From Rosellinia necatrix (lineage: Eukaryota > Ascomycota > Sordariomycetes > Xylariales > Xylariaceae): a DNA stretch of 64,000 nt. The translations under genes and the position numbers were made by a program. This document shows positions 48,288 through 61,615 of this stretch, one piece after another (within the stretch, counting starts at the first letter, position 1; every line of letters starts with the position of its first letter). Below the pieces are notes generated by a model. That model was not told the origin of the DNA and did not search any database. It was given only the letters and a program-made list of their open reading frames with translations. The stretch covers positions 930,001 to 994,000 of the forward strand of contig JAGYVD010000006.1 in the NCBI GenBank assembly GCA_021209875.1, given 5' to 3'.

Positions 48288-48375
48288 CGTGATGGCCGTG
48301 ATGGCCGTGATGGCCGTGATGGCCGTGATGGCCGTGATGGCCGTGATGGCCGTGATGACCGTGATGGCCGTGATG
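48288..48375. repeat. 9-bp minisatellite (GTGATGGCC)n
   Basis: About nine tandem copies with one variant unit (GTGATGACC). It is a multiple of three and so stays open in several frames (Val-Met-Ala, Gly-Arg-Asp, and Ile/Thr/Ala on the reverse strand); I regard those as artefacts, not a protein. Confidence 0.9.
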
Positions 48376-49465
48376 TGCATTGCGATAGATCGTTCGCCAT
48401 CGGCCATATCGTGTTGGCGCTGGCCAAGCGGTGGTACCATGGACGCCCTACCGTCGACGCCCTACCGTCGACGCGCTCCGCGCTGCAGGTCTTGGTCTTG
48501 GGGCATCAGGCATTAGTCGAGGCCGTCGAGCACGAGGCTCGCGAGTCAGGGTGATGGGATGGTGTGCCCCTGCTAGCGCCTTGTCAGGTGGAGAGCGGTC
48601 CAGTGCTGTCGCCCCTCCTCGGACCCTCGTTGCAACGCTCCTTGTTGCATGGAGCGGGATCTCAGATTCTCGCGTCGACGCACATACCAGAGGGGTACCG
48701 TACCTACACTGCACTGCATGTTTAGGTTTAGGCATGTGGTATCCAGAGCAGTGCTTGCACTTGCACCACAGGCAGGTAGTGGAGAACCACGTCCCACCGC
48801 AACGGTAACAGGTACGTACCTCACTAACCCTCCCATGCCTGAAGCCCGTTTGGTTGGCTGGCTGGTCGGGGTGCGTGCCCACATAACTCGGCGTGAGTCC
48901 AGGCAGCCCAGGCAGCCCAGGCAAGGTACCACCTGTCCGCCAGAACGCCCAATCCCCCCTAGCGCCAGTAGGATCCGAACCTTTTGAGCCACCCGGCCCA
49001 CAACTCGCCTTTTCCGCATAAATCCCACGTGGGATCTCGAGCAACCAATCCATTAAGCCACACCATTAAGCACTCCAACCCTCGCCCGCCCGCTCGCAGT
49101 TATCGTATCATCTGCGTGTGATGGAGGCTTGGCGTTCTGACGTCAGCGAGCGATGGATGTATCACGTGGAGATATCAGCAGCAACTGCTGCTGCCACTGC
49201 TGCTACTTGCTGCTACTTGCTGCTGCTGCGAGGACCGTCCGACCCAGCAGCGGCCGACCGACCTGGCGACCGGCACAACTGGAGAAGCACCCCCCACTCG
49301 CTGCAGTCAGCCGGGAGGATAGCCTGGCCGCGTAGCATCCCGCCGCTCCTGCGCGTCTGTTACCGTGGAGGGGGAAATTCCCAACTTGGTGACGCGGATT
49401 TGCGGATTTCGAAACTGGGCAGAGCCGACCGACCGACCGCCGTTTGGTTACACACGACTCTACTT

Positions 49466-49497
<32 letters not shown>

Positions 49498-49512
49498 GCA
49501 CGCACGCACGCA
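49466..49512. repeat. (AC)n microsatellite followed by (GCAC)n
   Basis: Fourteen AC units pass directly into about five GCAC units. Confidence 0.9.
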
Positions 49513-51165
49513 GCACCGGCAATGCTACCCCTCGGCTCACCTGTCGATCTATTTACTCATTTGCTTTATTCACTTGCCTATTTACTTACCTGTCTACGTA
49601 CTGGTCTACCCACCTATTTATTATTTATTCCACCTATTTCCTTCCCTGCCTATCTACCTAGTCGGTGAGTACCTGCATATAGCGGCCTACCTCTCTTCGC
49701 CTATCTGGCTACTTCTCCGGTAGCACGAATGGCGCGATGGCACCTTGGCATGGAGGGGACTCGATCTGGGCCAAGATCTGGTATGTGCATGTCTTTGCAT
49801 TATAGAATCTGGAATACAAACCCCCTTTCTTGTGCCTAGCCACTGAGGCTTATGGCCAACGCCATGGCATGCTACATATGTGCCGACTGGGCTGCCTACG
49901 GAATCCGGACCCGGTGTCTTGTCGCCGCTGAATGCCTCCCTACTAGGGGCAGATGATTTACATGATCTCCCTCCGGTTCCACTTGACGTGTGTATGCCCC
50001 AAAATATATCCCCCAGTATCGAACTACGGAGCCATGCAGTCCTCGTAAACGAAGGACCTAAACCCTACCCGACATAAGCAAGCGCGTGATGCATCACACA
50101 CTAGGAGTCATCGATACGTGAGAAGCCTGTTGTCTCCGACCACATCGGCCGGCTGTTGGATAACTTGTATTTGCCGAACACCAAGCCGCGTGAACCGCCC
50201 AGCGCCGCGATGAAATCGAGCTAGCAGCTTTTCCACGCAGACTATTTCCAATATTTCCAGTTTCGACTTGTACCCCTGTTTCTTTTTTCTTTTTCTTTCT
50301 AGCTCCCTCCTGGCAAAATATACATCCGATTCAATGGCATGCGGCGACACTTTGTATCGCACGCCTGTGGATCCCGTACCGGTAGGGGACGTTGGGGGCA
50401 ATGCTCAACGTCCGTACTGCCGAAGAGGGCGAAATTACCCGAATCGAGTCTAGCATAGATTAGCGAGGCACTAATTCTGGCGTCTGATTGCATCGGTCTT
50501 GTCAGAAAAATAAGATCACGTTCGAGAAAATCCTAACAGGGTTTACACGTGAGCGAGCAGCTGCCACACGATCCTGCATGGTCAACCAAGTCAGGAAGGG
50601 GTTCGGAGCCCGTACGCCCCCCCTTCGGCTTTCTCCTTTTAAAACGGTAAGACTGCCGGATATGACATGCTGTTTCTACTCATAAGAAGAAGCAATTTTT
50701 GTTTCTGTGCTACGGACATCATACGTTGCCTATGTTCTTTTGTGCATATATAATGTCTTATAAGCATAGGTAGTATTTTTCGAAGGCCGCCATGGATTCG
50801 GTGAGGTAAATACGACCAAACCATGGGTGAAAATAAGTACTGATGGCCTAAACAAACACCATCTAGGCTGCCTAGTTCAGCTTAGGTACTTATGCAATGG
50901 TGCGTTAGAACTATGGAGCATGTTGGTAACCGGTACATGGTAGGTTTCATCTTACTGCATGCCTACTTTCTTTTAGCTTCTTTGATCTCCTTCCTTAGCT
51001 TTATGTAAGTGATGGGTGCCTTGGCCAACAGAGACCAGAATAGCAAGCAGTCTGGTAACCCCGGAACATTCGCTGCCACGGAGCATCCGAGGTTTGCCGT
51101 TATGAACGATGGTACCCTTGACTGCGTCCCTTCGACGCTATAGCCCTGCTTTCATGACTTGAGAA

Positions 51166-51173
51166 TTTATAAA
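51166..51173 (+). promoter_or_regulatory. TATA box of the terpene synthase
   Basis: TTTATAAA lies about 125-132 bp upstream of the ATG at 51298, the only good TATA match in the preceding 300 bp. Inferred. Confidence 0.5.
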
Positions 51174-51297
51174 CAGGACCGGCAACCCGGATTTTTATGA
51201 TATCTAGCACCATCAAAGGCTGCTCCAACAACGCCTATCATACCTCACTACACAGTACCCTCTTTCACATCATTGCTCGTTGATATTACCGGACACA

Positions 51298-52714
<1,417 letters not shown>

Positions 52715-54405
52715 AGAACAAGCGAGATTTTACCCAATGAGGGTCTGGGATGCCTGGGACTGACTCGTACGGGGCAAACGCGATAAGGCGCACGGGGATA
52801 TGATTTAAAGAATTTTTTTTTTTTCGCTGTTTTTTCTTCCTGCCCCCTTTCCTCCATAGACTGCGATGCTTAGCAAGCCAGCCCGCGCCTTGGTGTCTTG
52901 CCTTAGACGACGGGCCATATGCGGGAAATGAACCCCGCCTAGAACACACACCCGCCTCCTTGTACATAGTATATTCCTAAGCCCGTCCCGGCAATTGCTC
53001 TACTAGGCCGCGCCAGCCGTTTCCACCCTCGCTAGTCACTCGAGCTAAAAATATGCAAATTTGCATGTGAAGGGGGAAGGGCAGGAGGAGAAGGGAGAGG
53101 AAGAGAAGGAGGAATGACGGACAATTGTGATGGCGGGGTATAGCAGATGGCGGCTACGGATAATTACTAAGGTAGTTATACTAAAAATCAAATACCATCG
53201 TTCTAAAAGAGAGAGACGGATGCCACTAAGCCAGGGTCCCCATCCTGGAATGAGACATATAACCAGATGAGGAAATTGCCTGTTTCCTTTGCCGCACGTA
53301 GCACAAGTCACTTTTACGTGCTAGTCAGGTTGTCTAGCCCGCATGTCGAAAACAGGCTTCTAGAAAGGGTTTAAGTGTTATCTGTCAGATGGTGGCAGTT
53401 CATGCTAGCCACGACGCTAATGTCGGCGAACATGGGCTAATTAATTCACCTCACCCCCTTCTCCCCCCCCCCCCCCAACAGATACCAATACCTTAGTGTA
53501 AGTTACATCCTGTTGGTGTAGTAGGTAGGGCCACCACCCACCCTCTCTTACTGCAAGTAACATTGTTTTCGTGTCACACTCACCCTGGGTTACCTCTGAT
53601 TCAGCTTATCTTTACCAAACTCGTCGTCGGGACCGCCTCTCCCAACAACGGGCTTGCTGATTCATACATACATACATACCATACAATACAATAAATACAT
53701 CACGTTGCGCTAAACTCCGGATACCGCCCGACCCTACATAACTGTACACAGTACATGTAGTGTAACTTTACCAAAATGGTTGCCAAGGGTATCCAATGAC
53801 CCCCCACCGGTATGAGACCCTCCCGTACGATGGATACATAGCATTTCTTGTCACTTTCGGGACGCCATGTAGATTAAAAAGGGGGGTTGGAAGGTGGGAG
53901 GACCGAGACGACCGAAAGGGCCGAGGTGCGTTTTAGGGGCGTTGGGAATCACATATTTAGCTTACGTCAGGTATATTGGTGTGGGTATGTATGGATAAAG
54001 CTATGTATACTGTATACTGTAACGCATATGCCATGGTGCTGCTGGCGGCAGATGGCGGGAATAGCTTATGGGGCACTCGGAGACAAAAGTAGGAAGAAAA
54101 TCGAGGTGAGGAAGAATACGAACTGCCGGAGAGAGATGATATATATATATATATAGTTATATACATATATCCGTTAACTACGATAAGCAGCCTCAAAATA
54201 GAGATATGACTGTGCCTAGTTGTAAAAAATTACCTAGTGACTAGCTAAAATATGAGATACTCCACGAGCCTTTCCAAAAGAAAAAAAAAGGGAAAAAAGG
54301 GAAAAAAAAAAAAAAAAACTTGGTTGCCAGTTCTCCTCCTCCTCCTCCTCCTCCTCAGCCCCGCCCCCTCCTTCCGCTCGCCCGAAGATAGATAAGCCGG
54401 CATTA
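52715..54405. other. intergenic region between terpene synthase and glycosyltransferase
   Basis: 1.7 kb between two 3' ends, with no supported gene. It contains a C-run of 14 (53463-53477 area), an ATACATACATAC repeat (53664-53680), an AT dinucleotide run (54139-54155), and a GGA/CTC repeat at 54333-54356 near the glycosyltransferase stop. Confidence 0.5.
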
Positions 54406-55701
54406 TTAAGCCTCTCCCGCGACGGCGTCCTCCATCTTCTTGGGCTCGAGGATGCCGCAGGTGAGGACCTCCTCGGTGGGCCAGCCCATCTTGATGGGGG
54501 TCATGTCGCGGGTCTGGTCGAAGTGGACGCTGCCGTGGCGCAGGCGGGCGGCGAAGGAGCCGTCGGCGACGTCGGCGTCGCGGTGCGGCTCGGAGTCCCA
54601 GATGTCGGCGAGGAAGGAGTCGAGGGCGCCGGGGGGGCCGTGGGAGAGCTTCATGGTGGAGGTGTTGGCGAGGGCGTCGTTGACGAAGTCCTCGGCGGCC
54701 TGCCAGGCGGCGTCCCGGACGACGCCGGGGCCGGCGCGCCGGGCGCTCAGCATGTCGAACTGGCGCGTGCCGGACCAGCCGGTCTGCTGCTGGAAGTAGT
54801 ACGTCTCCTGCAGGGCGGGGAAGAGGAGCATGCGCTCGGCGTAGTACTCGGGCCCGCTGAAGCCGTCGGAGGGGTCGACGACCTTGCGCAGGCGCTCGAA
54901 GCACATGAAGGCCGCCAGGTAGTCGCTGAAGCCCTCCATCATCATGTTCAGGTCCGGGCAGTTGAGCTTGTCGACGGGGGGGCAGAGGAGGGGCAGGTGC
55001 CGGAGCAGAGGGTGACTGTGGAACCCGGCCGCGTTGGTCACGCCCTCGCCGTCCCAGAGCGCCTTGTAGATGGCGTGCCACCGCTGGATGAAGGGGTTGC
55101 CGCGCTTCGCGGCCACGAAGCCGTTGAGCATGCAGTCCACGCCCGGGCGCATCTCGATGACGAAGCCGGCCATCTCGTAGGGCGTGGCCGGGTCCTCGAT
55201 CGCGTTCCAGCAGATGTCGTCGATGTGGCGGAAGAGCAGCGTGCCGGCGTCGATCCAGACGCCGCCGTACTTCCAGATGAGCGGCAGGCGCACGAGGTCG
55301 CCCGCGTGCGGCCCGACGCTCGGCCCGTCCATGGTGCCGTCGTTGAAGGCGGCCGGGAAGTACGAGCTCTCGACGTAGTGGCCGACGTGCGTCGCGGATC
55401 CGGGCACCTTGTCCAGCAGGTGCACCGTCCACGACGGCCCCAGCCGCCGCACCCAGCCGATCAGGTTGCGCCGCACCCACGGCGGCAGCGTCGCCCAGCC
55501 GGTGTGCCAGTACGCCCAGACGTTCTTGTCCGAGGTGACGGGGTGCGGCTCCTGCAGCCACTGCGCGATCTCCTCGTCGCTCCTGGCGTCGAGCTTCTCG
55601 GCCGCGATGAGCCGGAGCCCTGCCGGCACGTCGGCCTTGTTCGCTGACGCGACGCTCGCTGTCTTAGGCACCCCGCTTGCTTCGACCGCGGACGGAGCCA
55701 T
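54406..55701 (-). CDS. capsule-polysaccharide-synthesis-type glycosyltransferase (Caps_synth, GT32-like)
   Basis: An intronless 431-residue frame starts at the ATG at 55701 (context AGCCATGGC-like on the reverse strand). The conserved opening VWAYWHTGWATLPPWVRRN, then IGWVRRLGPSWTVHLLD and the catalytic-metal segment KYGGVWIDAGT (about 144-154, Asp151) define the capsular-polysaccharide-synthesis protein family, related to OCH1-type mannosyltransferases. Its conserved AGDLVRLPLI segment is also present. There is no signal peptide or membrane helix at the N-terminus, so the protein is probably cytosolic, unlike Golgi OCH1. The donor and acceptor are unknown. Its position between a terpene synthase and a P450 makes a role in tailoring a metabolite possible but unproven. 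Composition is very GC-rich. Confidence 0.85.
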   Translation of the reverse strand: MAPSAVEASGVPKTASVASANKADVPAGLRLIAAEKLDARSDEEIAQWLQEPHPVTSDKNVWAYWHTGWATLPPWVRRNLIGWVRRLGPSWTVHLLDKVPGSATHVGHYVESSYFPAAFNDGTMDGPSVGPHAGDLVRLPLIWKYGGVWIDAGTLLFRHIDDICWNAIEDPATPYEMAGFVIEMRPGVDCMLNGFVAAKRGNPFIQRWHAIYKALWDGEGVTNAAGFHSHPLLRHLPLLCPPVDKLNCPDLNMMMEGFSDYLAAFMCFERLRKVVDPSDGFSGPEYYAERMLLFPALQETYYFQQQTGWSGTRQFDMLSARRAGPGVVRDAAWQAAEDFVNDALANTSTMKLSHGPPGALDSFLADIWDSEPHRDADVADGSFAARLRHGSVHFDQTRDMTPIKMGWPTEEVLTCGILEPKKMEDAVAGEA

Positions 55702-58241
55702 GTTGGAGGGTGCAGATGGGAGGGGTATGTATGTAGGTTGGCGTTACTGCTGCTATTGCTTGTGCCACAGCTGGCGATGATGACGGTGATGGTGGTGGCG
55801 ATGATGACGGTGATAGTGGTGGTAGTGGTGGTAGTGGTGGTGGTGACTCTGTCTCAACCAGCGAAGCCCCGCCATCTCTCCTCTTCCTCCCCGGACCAGC
55901 TCCCGGGTTGAGGACTGTTTATCAAGTCTCGAAAGCGCGCCATCGTCGAGATCCTTCAGGCAGATAGTCAGAAGATGCTCCTGCGGCTGTGACGAGCGCC
56001 GTCCCACTATCCCCTTAGGGCCCTACTGTTCACACTCACGCTACGCTGGGGCACCGGATGGGGACAAAACACGGGCGGGGTCCGGACGAAGGCGGCGCAC
56101 TCCTGGAGGGGATGGACTGAGGCGATGGCGTTGTAGACCGAGGAAGTAACCACAGTTTCAGTTAGTTGCACACATTAGCTACAGACCTATTATTCCTTGT
56201 ACTTAGTAGCACTGACCTAGGTATCCAAGCCAGGCCGTGCTAGGTTTGCTGCAGAACACATAATTCTCCTAGCGTGAGAGATACATGAGTACAAGTAGGT
56301 ACGGAGTGACTATATGTATGCATGCATGTATATAGTAGATGTAGTGTACATGTACGTACCTACCTAGGTATGTATATAATACGCACTCCCTAAGTACCTA
56401 CCTACCTGGGTACTGTGAGTAGGTACTGTGAGCAGGGACTGTGAGTAGTGCAGAACCCAAGCCATGGATTCGTGCATATGCCAAGATGAACCATGGGGGA
56501 AAGGGGCAGGGATAGGCGAAGGATTAACTAGCTACGATCTTGCACATGGGCTGGGACCGCACTAACCCCGAGTAGACGGTGATCGCGGGTATGTATCACG
56601 CACATCTCGGGAGAGGGAGGGGGATCTGGGGTCGTGTTCAAGAATAGCCTATGGGAAATGGGAGGGTTTTCCTGGGAGGGAGAGGCTGAAAAGGAATTGA
56701 GCAATATAACAAGCAATATACCCCTAGTCGATCTATTTACATACACTGATAAGATGTTGTTGTTTTTTTTTTTTTCCTTTTCCTGTTCCTTTCCCTTTGC
56801 TTTTCGAAATCCTACTGACTAACCTCAGGTAGATTAGGTAGTCTACTAGAAGTATGTATGTGCTGCAGAGAAAGAAAAAAAAAAAAAAGAAGGAAAAAAA
56901 ACGGCGGCTAAGCCGGGTCGATTTCGCTGCACCACAGTACAATTGCAGAAATCGGCATCTGCGATTTCCGTGACAAATCGCTGCTAGATCGATGGATGAA
57001 CATGGATTACCGTGGATTACCGTGGGTTAACTTCCAATGCAAGTAGTGTATGTATGTACCGGTTTCATTCGGTATACTCCGCCAGCTCCATACCAAGTCT
57101 CCATACCAAGTAAGTCGCGCACATCGCTGTTTTGACCGGGCAGTATAGTATAGTATGCATGTCTCTCTACTATGCGTAGTAGAGATGATGTATCTCTAGT
57201 ACGCATCTCTAGTATGTGTTATATCTCTCCTCGAGTGTCTAGTGCTGAGTCGTAGGGAGGGACTTACTCTATGCAGCAAGGCCATTCGCCGTCTCCAATC
57301 CCACCGGATATCATCATCATCATCATGTGGGCACTGCGTGCGACAAAGCTCCAAGGCTCCAAGGCTCCAAGGCTCCAAGGCTCCAAGGCTCCAGGGCTCT
57401 AAGCAGCGCATTGCTCGACGCGATCGGCCACGCAGCAGTAAGAATTCGCTCGTACTACATCTCGGTGGCACGCCCAGGCTGCAGGGACCGACGGATACTA
57501 GTCGCGAATGGCGCAGAATGGGATGAAGAGCCCTCCAATCAAGCCCGGCGATGGATCGTGTCATGGCTGCATTAGCGTCTTCCGAGAAGTCGTCACGCAA
57601 CCTTCTGCCTCGCCATCGCGAGGGCGTGGTCTGGGACGCTCGTGGGACTAGCTTGCATCGGATGGTTCGACTGGGCTGGAAACCATCGTCCTAGCCCCGT
57701 TGGCTATTGCATCGGTGGTACCCTGTGCCGCTCCTTTGGTGGCATCCGCCGGGAAGCGGGAGAGAAAAAAAAAAAAAAGATCTTGCTTAGTCGACTATAA
57801 TCGGTCCCCTATTCTCGCAGCAGCGGCTCATGTTGGACGCAGGATGACGAGCTGTCCTGTTGAGCCCCTCTGCGAACGGCCTCATGTGACGTTGCAGTAG
57901 TGCCCTAACGCACAGGAAGCCGAAACGGGTGGAAGACGCCTCTTTCGTCGCCGGCTTACACACCACCACTTGGCGTAGGTAGTCTGTGATCAACCGGCCG
58001 GGCTGTTGCTCGTCACGTTCTGATACCAATCGCGGGAAACCGGCGGTTCCGGCTAGACATGTTGGTCAGAACGGGAGCCGGTCAGCTCTGCCGGCACGCA
58101 CCATCTTTTTTAAATGTAGGGGCTGGACGCTGGACCACATCCGCATCCTCCAGAGAGTAGTTGTGAGACGGGGCTAGGCTTATACGCAGTCGTCTGTCTA
58201 TCGCTTTCCGTTGTCCCAATTGCTCTCCCGGCACACTCGCC
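55702..58241. other. intergenic region between glycosyltransferase and P450
   Basis: 2.5 kb with no supported gene. It holds GGTGATGATGACGGTGATGG-like repeats (55780-55850), ACCT/AGGT tracts (56356-56420), T- and A-runs near 56764 and 56875, and an 8-bp tandem array (57348-57398). The terminal part presumably holds the P450 promoter. Confidence 0.5.
57348..57398. repeat. 8-bp tandem array (GCTCCAAG)n
   Basis: About six tandem units, the last one slightly changed (GCTCCAGG). No gene overlaps it. Confidence 0.9.
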
Positions 58242-60169
58242 ATGTATTCTGCAGAGCTGCCCATCTGGACGTTGGCCGCTACGGCCCTGACGCTATTCGT
58301 CGGAAAAGTGATTACAACTTATCTCAGACGATCGAAGACCTTTGCCGTCCCTACGGTGGGAGCCGACACAGACGACATCAACACTCTCAAACGACGCTAC
58401 ATACAAGAAGCGGACGTCTTGCTTCGCGAAGGCTACGAAAAGGTGAGCTCGCACGAACTGCCTCCGAACTCGGACCAGCCCCCTAATGCCCGCCACAGTT
58501 CAAGAACACCATCTTCCAAGTCATCACACCCGACGGACCGCGAGTGTTTCTTCCGAGAGAGTGCGCCAACGATCTGAAACCATACAGCCGCCATGAAGCG
58601 AGCGGTATGAAGGCCTTGGCAGACGTGAGTGGCCCGAGATGCTCCTTTTCATCCGCATATACTGACTAAGACATTGGCCTACAGCGCCATATCGGCCACT
58701 ACACCACCATAGACCACGAGAGCGACATTATGCTGGGCGCGATCAAGATCGATCTGAATCGGAACCTCGGGAACTTCGTCGAGGACGTCGAGAGCGAGAT
58801 CGCGCACTGTTTTGAAACTCAATTCCCCCCCCCTGCGACGGTTCGTCACGATCAATCCCCCTCTCCCTCCCTCCCTCCCCCTTCCTTCCCCGATTCTCTA
58901 GGTCTCATACACCTCACCGCTCTTCCCCCGGGTGATGGAATATCTCGCAGCAAGCTGATAGGAGAGGGCAATAGATTGGACGCCACTAGACCTGCACGAA
59001 AAGCTGCTCCGCGTCGTGGCCCAGGCGTCGGCGCGCATCTTCGTCGGGTACCCGCTGTGCCGGGACGAGGAGTGGCTCGAGTGCAGCACCAAGTTCGCGC
59101 TCGACGTGATGATCGGGGGCGAGAAGCTCAAGCAGTGGCACCCGTGGCTGCGGCCGGTCGCGCAGTACTTCGTGCCCGAGATGACACGCATCCGCGGGGA
59201 CCACCGCCGCGCGCTCGAGCTGCTGCGGCCGGAGCTCGAGCGCCGCCGCCGCCTCGAGAGGGAACGGAAAGGGGAGGATGGCACGGCGGCGGCACGGAAC
59301 GACATGATCGAGTGGATGCAGCAGCGGTCCAAGAAGCTCGGCGACGCGTCCTTCGACGACAAGGAGCTGGCCAACCTGCAGATGCTGACGGCCACGGCCG
59401 CCATCCACACCACGCGCCTGGCCATCATCCACGTCCTCTACGACCTCGCCGCCCGCCCCGAGTACATCGAGCTCCTGAGGGAGGAGATCCTCGAGGTTAC
59501 GAAGGGCGACGGCGGTAAGCTCCGCAAGCAGCACCTCACGCAGATGCGGAAGCTAGACAGCTTCATGAAAGAGTCGCAGAGGCATAACCCGCCCTCAGTC
59601 GGTAAGTGCAAACACGGCTCCCCTTTTTTTTTGTCCCCTTCCCTTCCCCCCCCCTTTTTTTTTTTTTTCTCGCGTGCTAACATCTCATCCCCTCCCCTAT
59701 TTAGCTACGTACCAGCGCAAGGCGATGGTGCCGATCACGCTGTCGAACGGGTTCCACATCCCGGCGGGGACGATCGTGCAGTGCAACACCAACATGCTGG
59801 ACGAGGCGCCGGCGGCGTGGGGGGGACCCGAACGCGTTCGACGGGCTGCGCTTCCACCGGCTGCGCGGGGCCAGCCCGGAGGACGCCAACCGCTTCCAGT
59901 TCGCGGGCACCTCGTACGACAGCATGCAGTTCGGCTTCGGCCGCGACGCCTGCCCGGGCCGCTTCTTCGCCTCCAACCAGATCAAGATCGCCCTCGCCTA
60001 CGTCCTCTCCCACTACGACCTCCGCTTCGCCGACGGCGTCGTCGGCCGCCCCAAGAACCTCATGTTCGAGGTCAATGTCCTCGCTGACCCCTCCGTCAAG
60101 GTCCTGTTCCGGAAGACGAGGCGCCCCGAGGAGGCCACCGCCGCCGCCGCTGCCGCCGCCGTCGTGTGA
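58242..60169 (+). CDS. cytochrome P450 monooxygenase (ent-kaurene-oxidase-like), with two apparent homopolymer frameshifts
   Basis: Five exons (58242-58442, 58499-58624, 58685-58840, 58975-59601, 59705-60169) encode about 524 residues once two single-base discrepancies are allowed for. An N-terminal membrane helix (about 8-25) anchors it in the ER. The I-helix TATAAIHTT, the K-helix ExxR in ESQR and the heme-binding FGFGRDACPG (ligand Cys at about 453) are intact. Overall pattern resembles fungal ent-kaurene-oxidase-type P450s that oxidise terpenoids. The end of exon 3 keeps phase with exon 4 only if the C-run at 58825-58833 (9 Cs) has 10. In exon 5 the G-run at 59819-59825 (7 Gs) needs 6 to restore WGDPNAFDG. 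Both are homopolymers and all motifs survive, so sequencing error is more likely than decay. It is on the same strand as the terpene synthase, 5.5 kb downstream. Confidence 0.85.
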
Positions 60170-60182
60170 GGGGTGGTGTGGC

Positions 60183-60248
60183 GTCGTGGCGTCGTGGCGT
60201 CGTGGTGTCGTGGTGTCGTGGCGTCGTGGCGTGGTGGTGGTGGTGGTG
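60183..60248. repeat. (GTCGTGGC)n array and (GTG)n run
   Basis: About six 8-bp GTCGTGGC/GTCGTGGT units begin 14 bp after the P450 stop and pass into GTG trinucleotides. Confidence 0.9.
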
Positions 60249-61544
60249 ATGGCTTGTAGGATGACCGGATTGTCGATTTAGAATCCTTGGGTTTCTCGCG
60301 CGAGCTTGAGGGAGTTCGGATTATAGGGTAGGCCGGGGGTCCCCTTGACGTGTATATCGATGCGTTAAATCGTAAATATTGTCCTCGTCAGGGAATGTCG
60401 CTTACTTGGTTTTGAATAGTATTTGAATATCGCCACAGCCTTGTTCACAGCGTTGGAAATAACGTGACCTAATCCCTCTTTTGGTAATGGAGCTATGTTA
60501 GGGGGCGATATAATGACTTAGCTACCCTTAGTAGGTGGGCGATCAGGCGTGAATGGACGCTGTGGTACCTAATGACTGGTAGGCTGACATGACAGATATT
60601 AATAGGGGTTTCTCTATCTTAAGCCGCATGTAAGGGGCACCAGGGCAGGGAGGGGCGGGAAAGAGAAGAGATACACTTACGGCGAAATTTCGACGCAAGA
60701 ACGATGCGGTAATAGGGAGTAAGTGCAAGGTGTTTTAGTCTGACCATAGTTCGTCCCCTTGATGGCTCCGGGTTGGCTGCGAGGCGGTTATCCGGGGCCG
60801 AGTGGGGCCCCGAGAGGCAGATATAGTCAGGGTTAACGTACCACAATTCCAAGCCGGAGCAATCCATTGGGTTGACGAATGTCACTGTTGGCTCAATGGT
60901 AATACCTCCCGTACAGATTCGTCGCGTGCCCCAGGTAGCTTGCCGGGGCACACTGGCCTCAGACATTCTGGCCTGGCTGAATCATAACGGGTGGTATTAC
61001 GCTCCGGTGATCTTTTTTTTTTACCTTTTTCTTTTCTACTGCTTCCATCATATTTATCGGGTATATGAATCACTGCAGTTTATGTTTTATTATGCTTTAT
61101 TATGCTATGTTAACCGTTCGATTCCTAAAGTTGTGCCACCTAAGTGACGTATTTCTTGCCTTGTCTTATGAGCGTCCCACGAGGTCAACCGTTCAACTCC
61201 CGGCGGTGCTACTCTTTTTCAGGCGGGGTGTTTCAGTATTAGAAGGGGGTAGATGAGGCACAGTTTTTACTTCTATGTTTAAAGCAGCCCCGTATAGCGT
61301 ATTTAGCTTTTAGTTTGAATAATCACAATTATTATAACGATGTTCATATCCATTTCAATGAGACTACGGGATGCCATGCATGTATGCTAGGTATGGCCGT
61401 GGGAATCTTCATCCCCAAAGAAGAAGCATTCTAGGAAGTTTCTCTATGGGCTCATTTGGTTTGATAATGAATACCTGACAGATTATTGCTTTATTTCTTC
61501 TGATCGGTACCGTAACTGCGCCGAGATTACTGAGGCAAAGATAG

Positions 61545-61615
61545 GGGGCGACACCGCCCTAAAGCGCTCGCTTCGGAATCGGATACATCCGTTCAAGACC
61601 CAGGCACGACAATTC
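61545..61615 (+). other. possible degenerate tRNA-Arg(UCG)-like relic
   Basis: GCGCTCGCTTCGGA matches the 5' anticodon arm of fungal tRNA-Arg with anticodon UCG, and GTTCAAGACCC about 17 bp on matches a T-loop/B-box. The 3' side of the anticodon stem and the T stem do not pair, and I see no proper acceptor stem, so it would not be functional. Confidence 0.25.

Larger units (their letters stand above)
44446..51165. other. 6.7-kb gene-poor accessory region
   Basis: I find no intact gene. A frame at about 45831-45938 reads GIGIGPTNDETLDFLQALVAQLERVAKDQ before a TGA. With the continuation to 46219 it may be another relic, but I cannot name a family. Minisatellites and microsatellites lie at 48288-48375 and 49466-49512. 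An ACCT tract sits at 44462-44480. The segment from 50900 holds the terpene synthase promoter. Confidence 0.45.

Noticed and set aside
48159..48554. Repetitive protein from the GTGATGGCC minisatellite
   Set aside because: The 9-bp repeat stays open in several frames on both strands with no flanking coding signal, so the frames are artefacts.
54245..55561. Arg-rich 438-codon reverse frame over the glycosyltransferase
   Set aside because: A shadow of the real frame 54406-55701; composition is typical of shifted GC-rich coding sequence.
58841..58974. Alternative donor at 58845 (GTCACG) to rescue the P450 exon 3 phase
   Set aside because: It keeps frame but uses a poor donor and gives an unlikely VHWTP join; one extra C in the C-run gives the conventional DDWTP join with the better GTTCGT donor.
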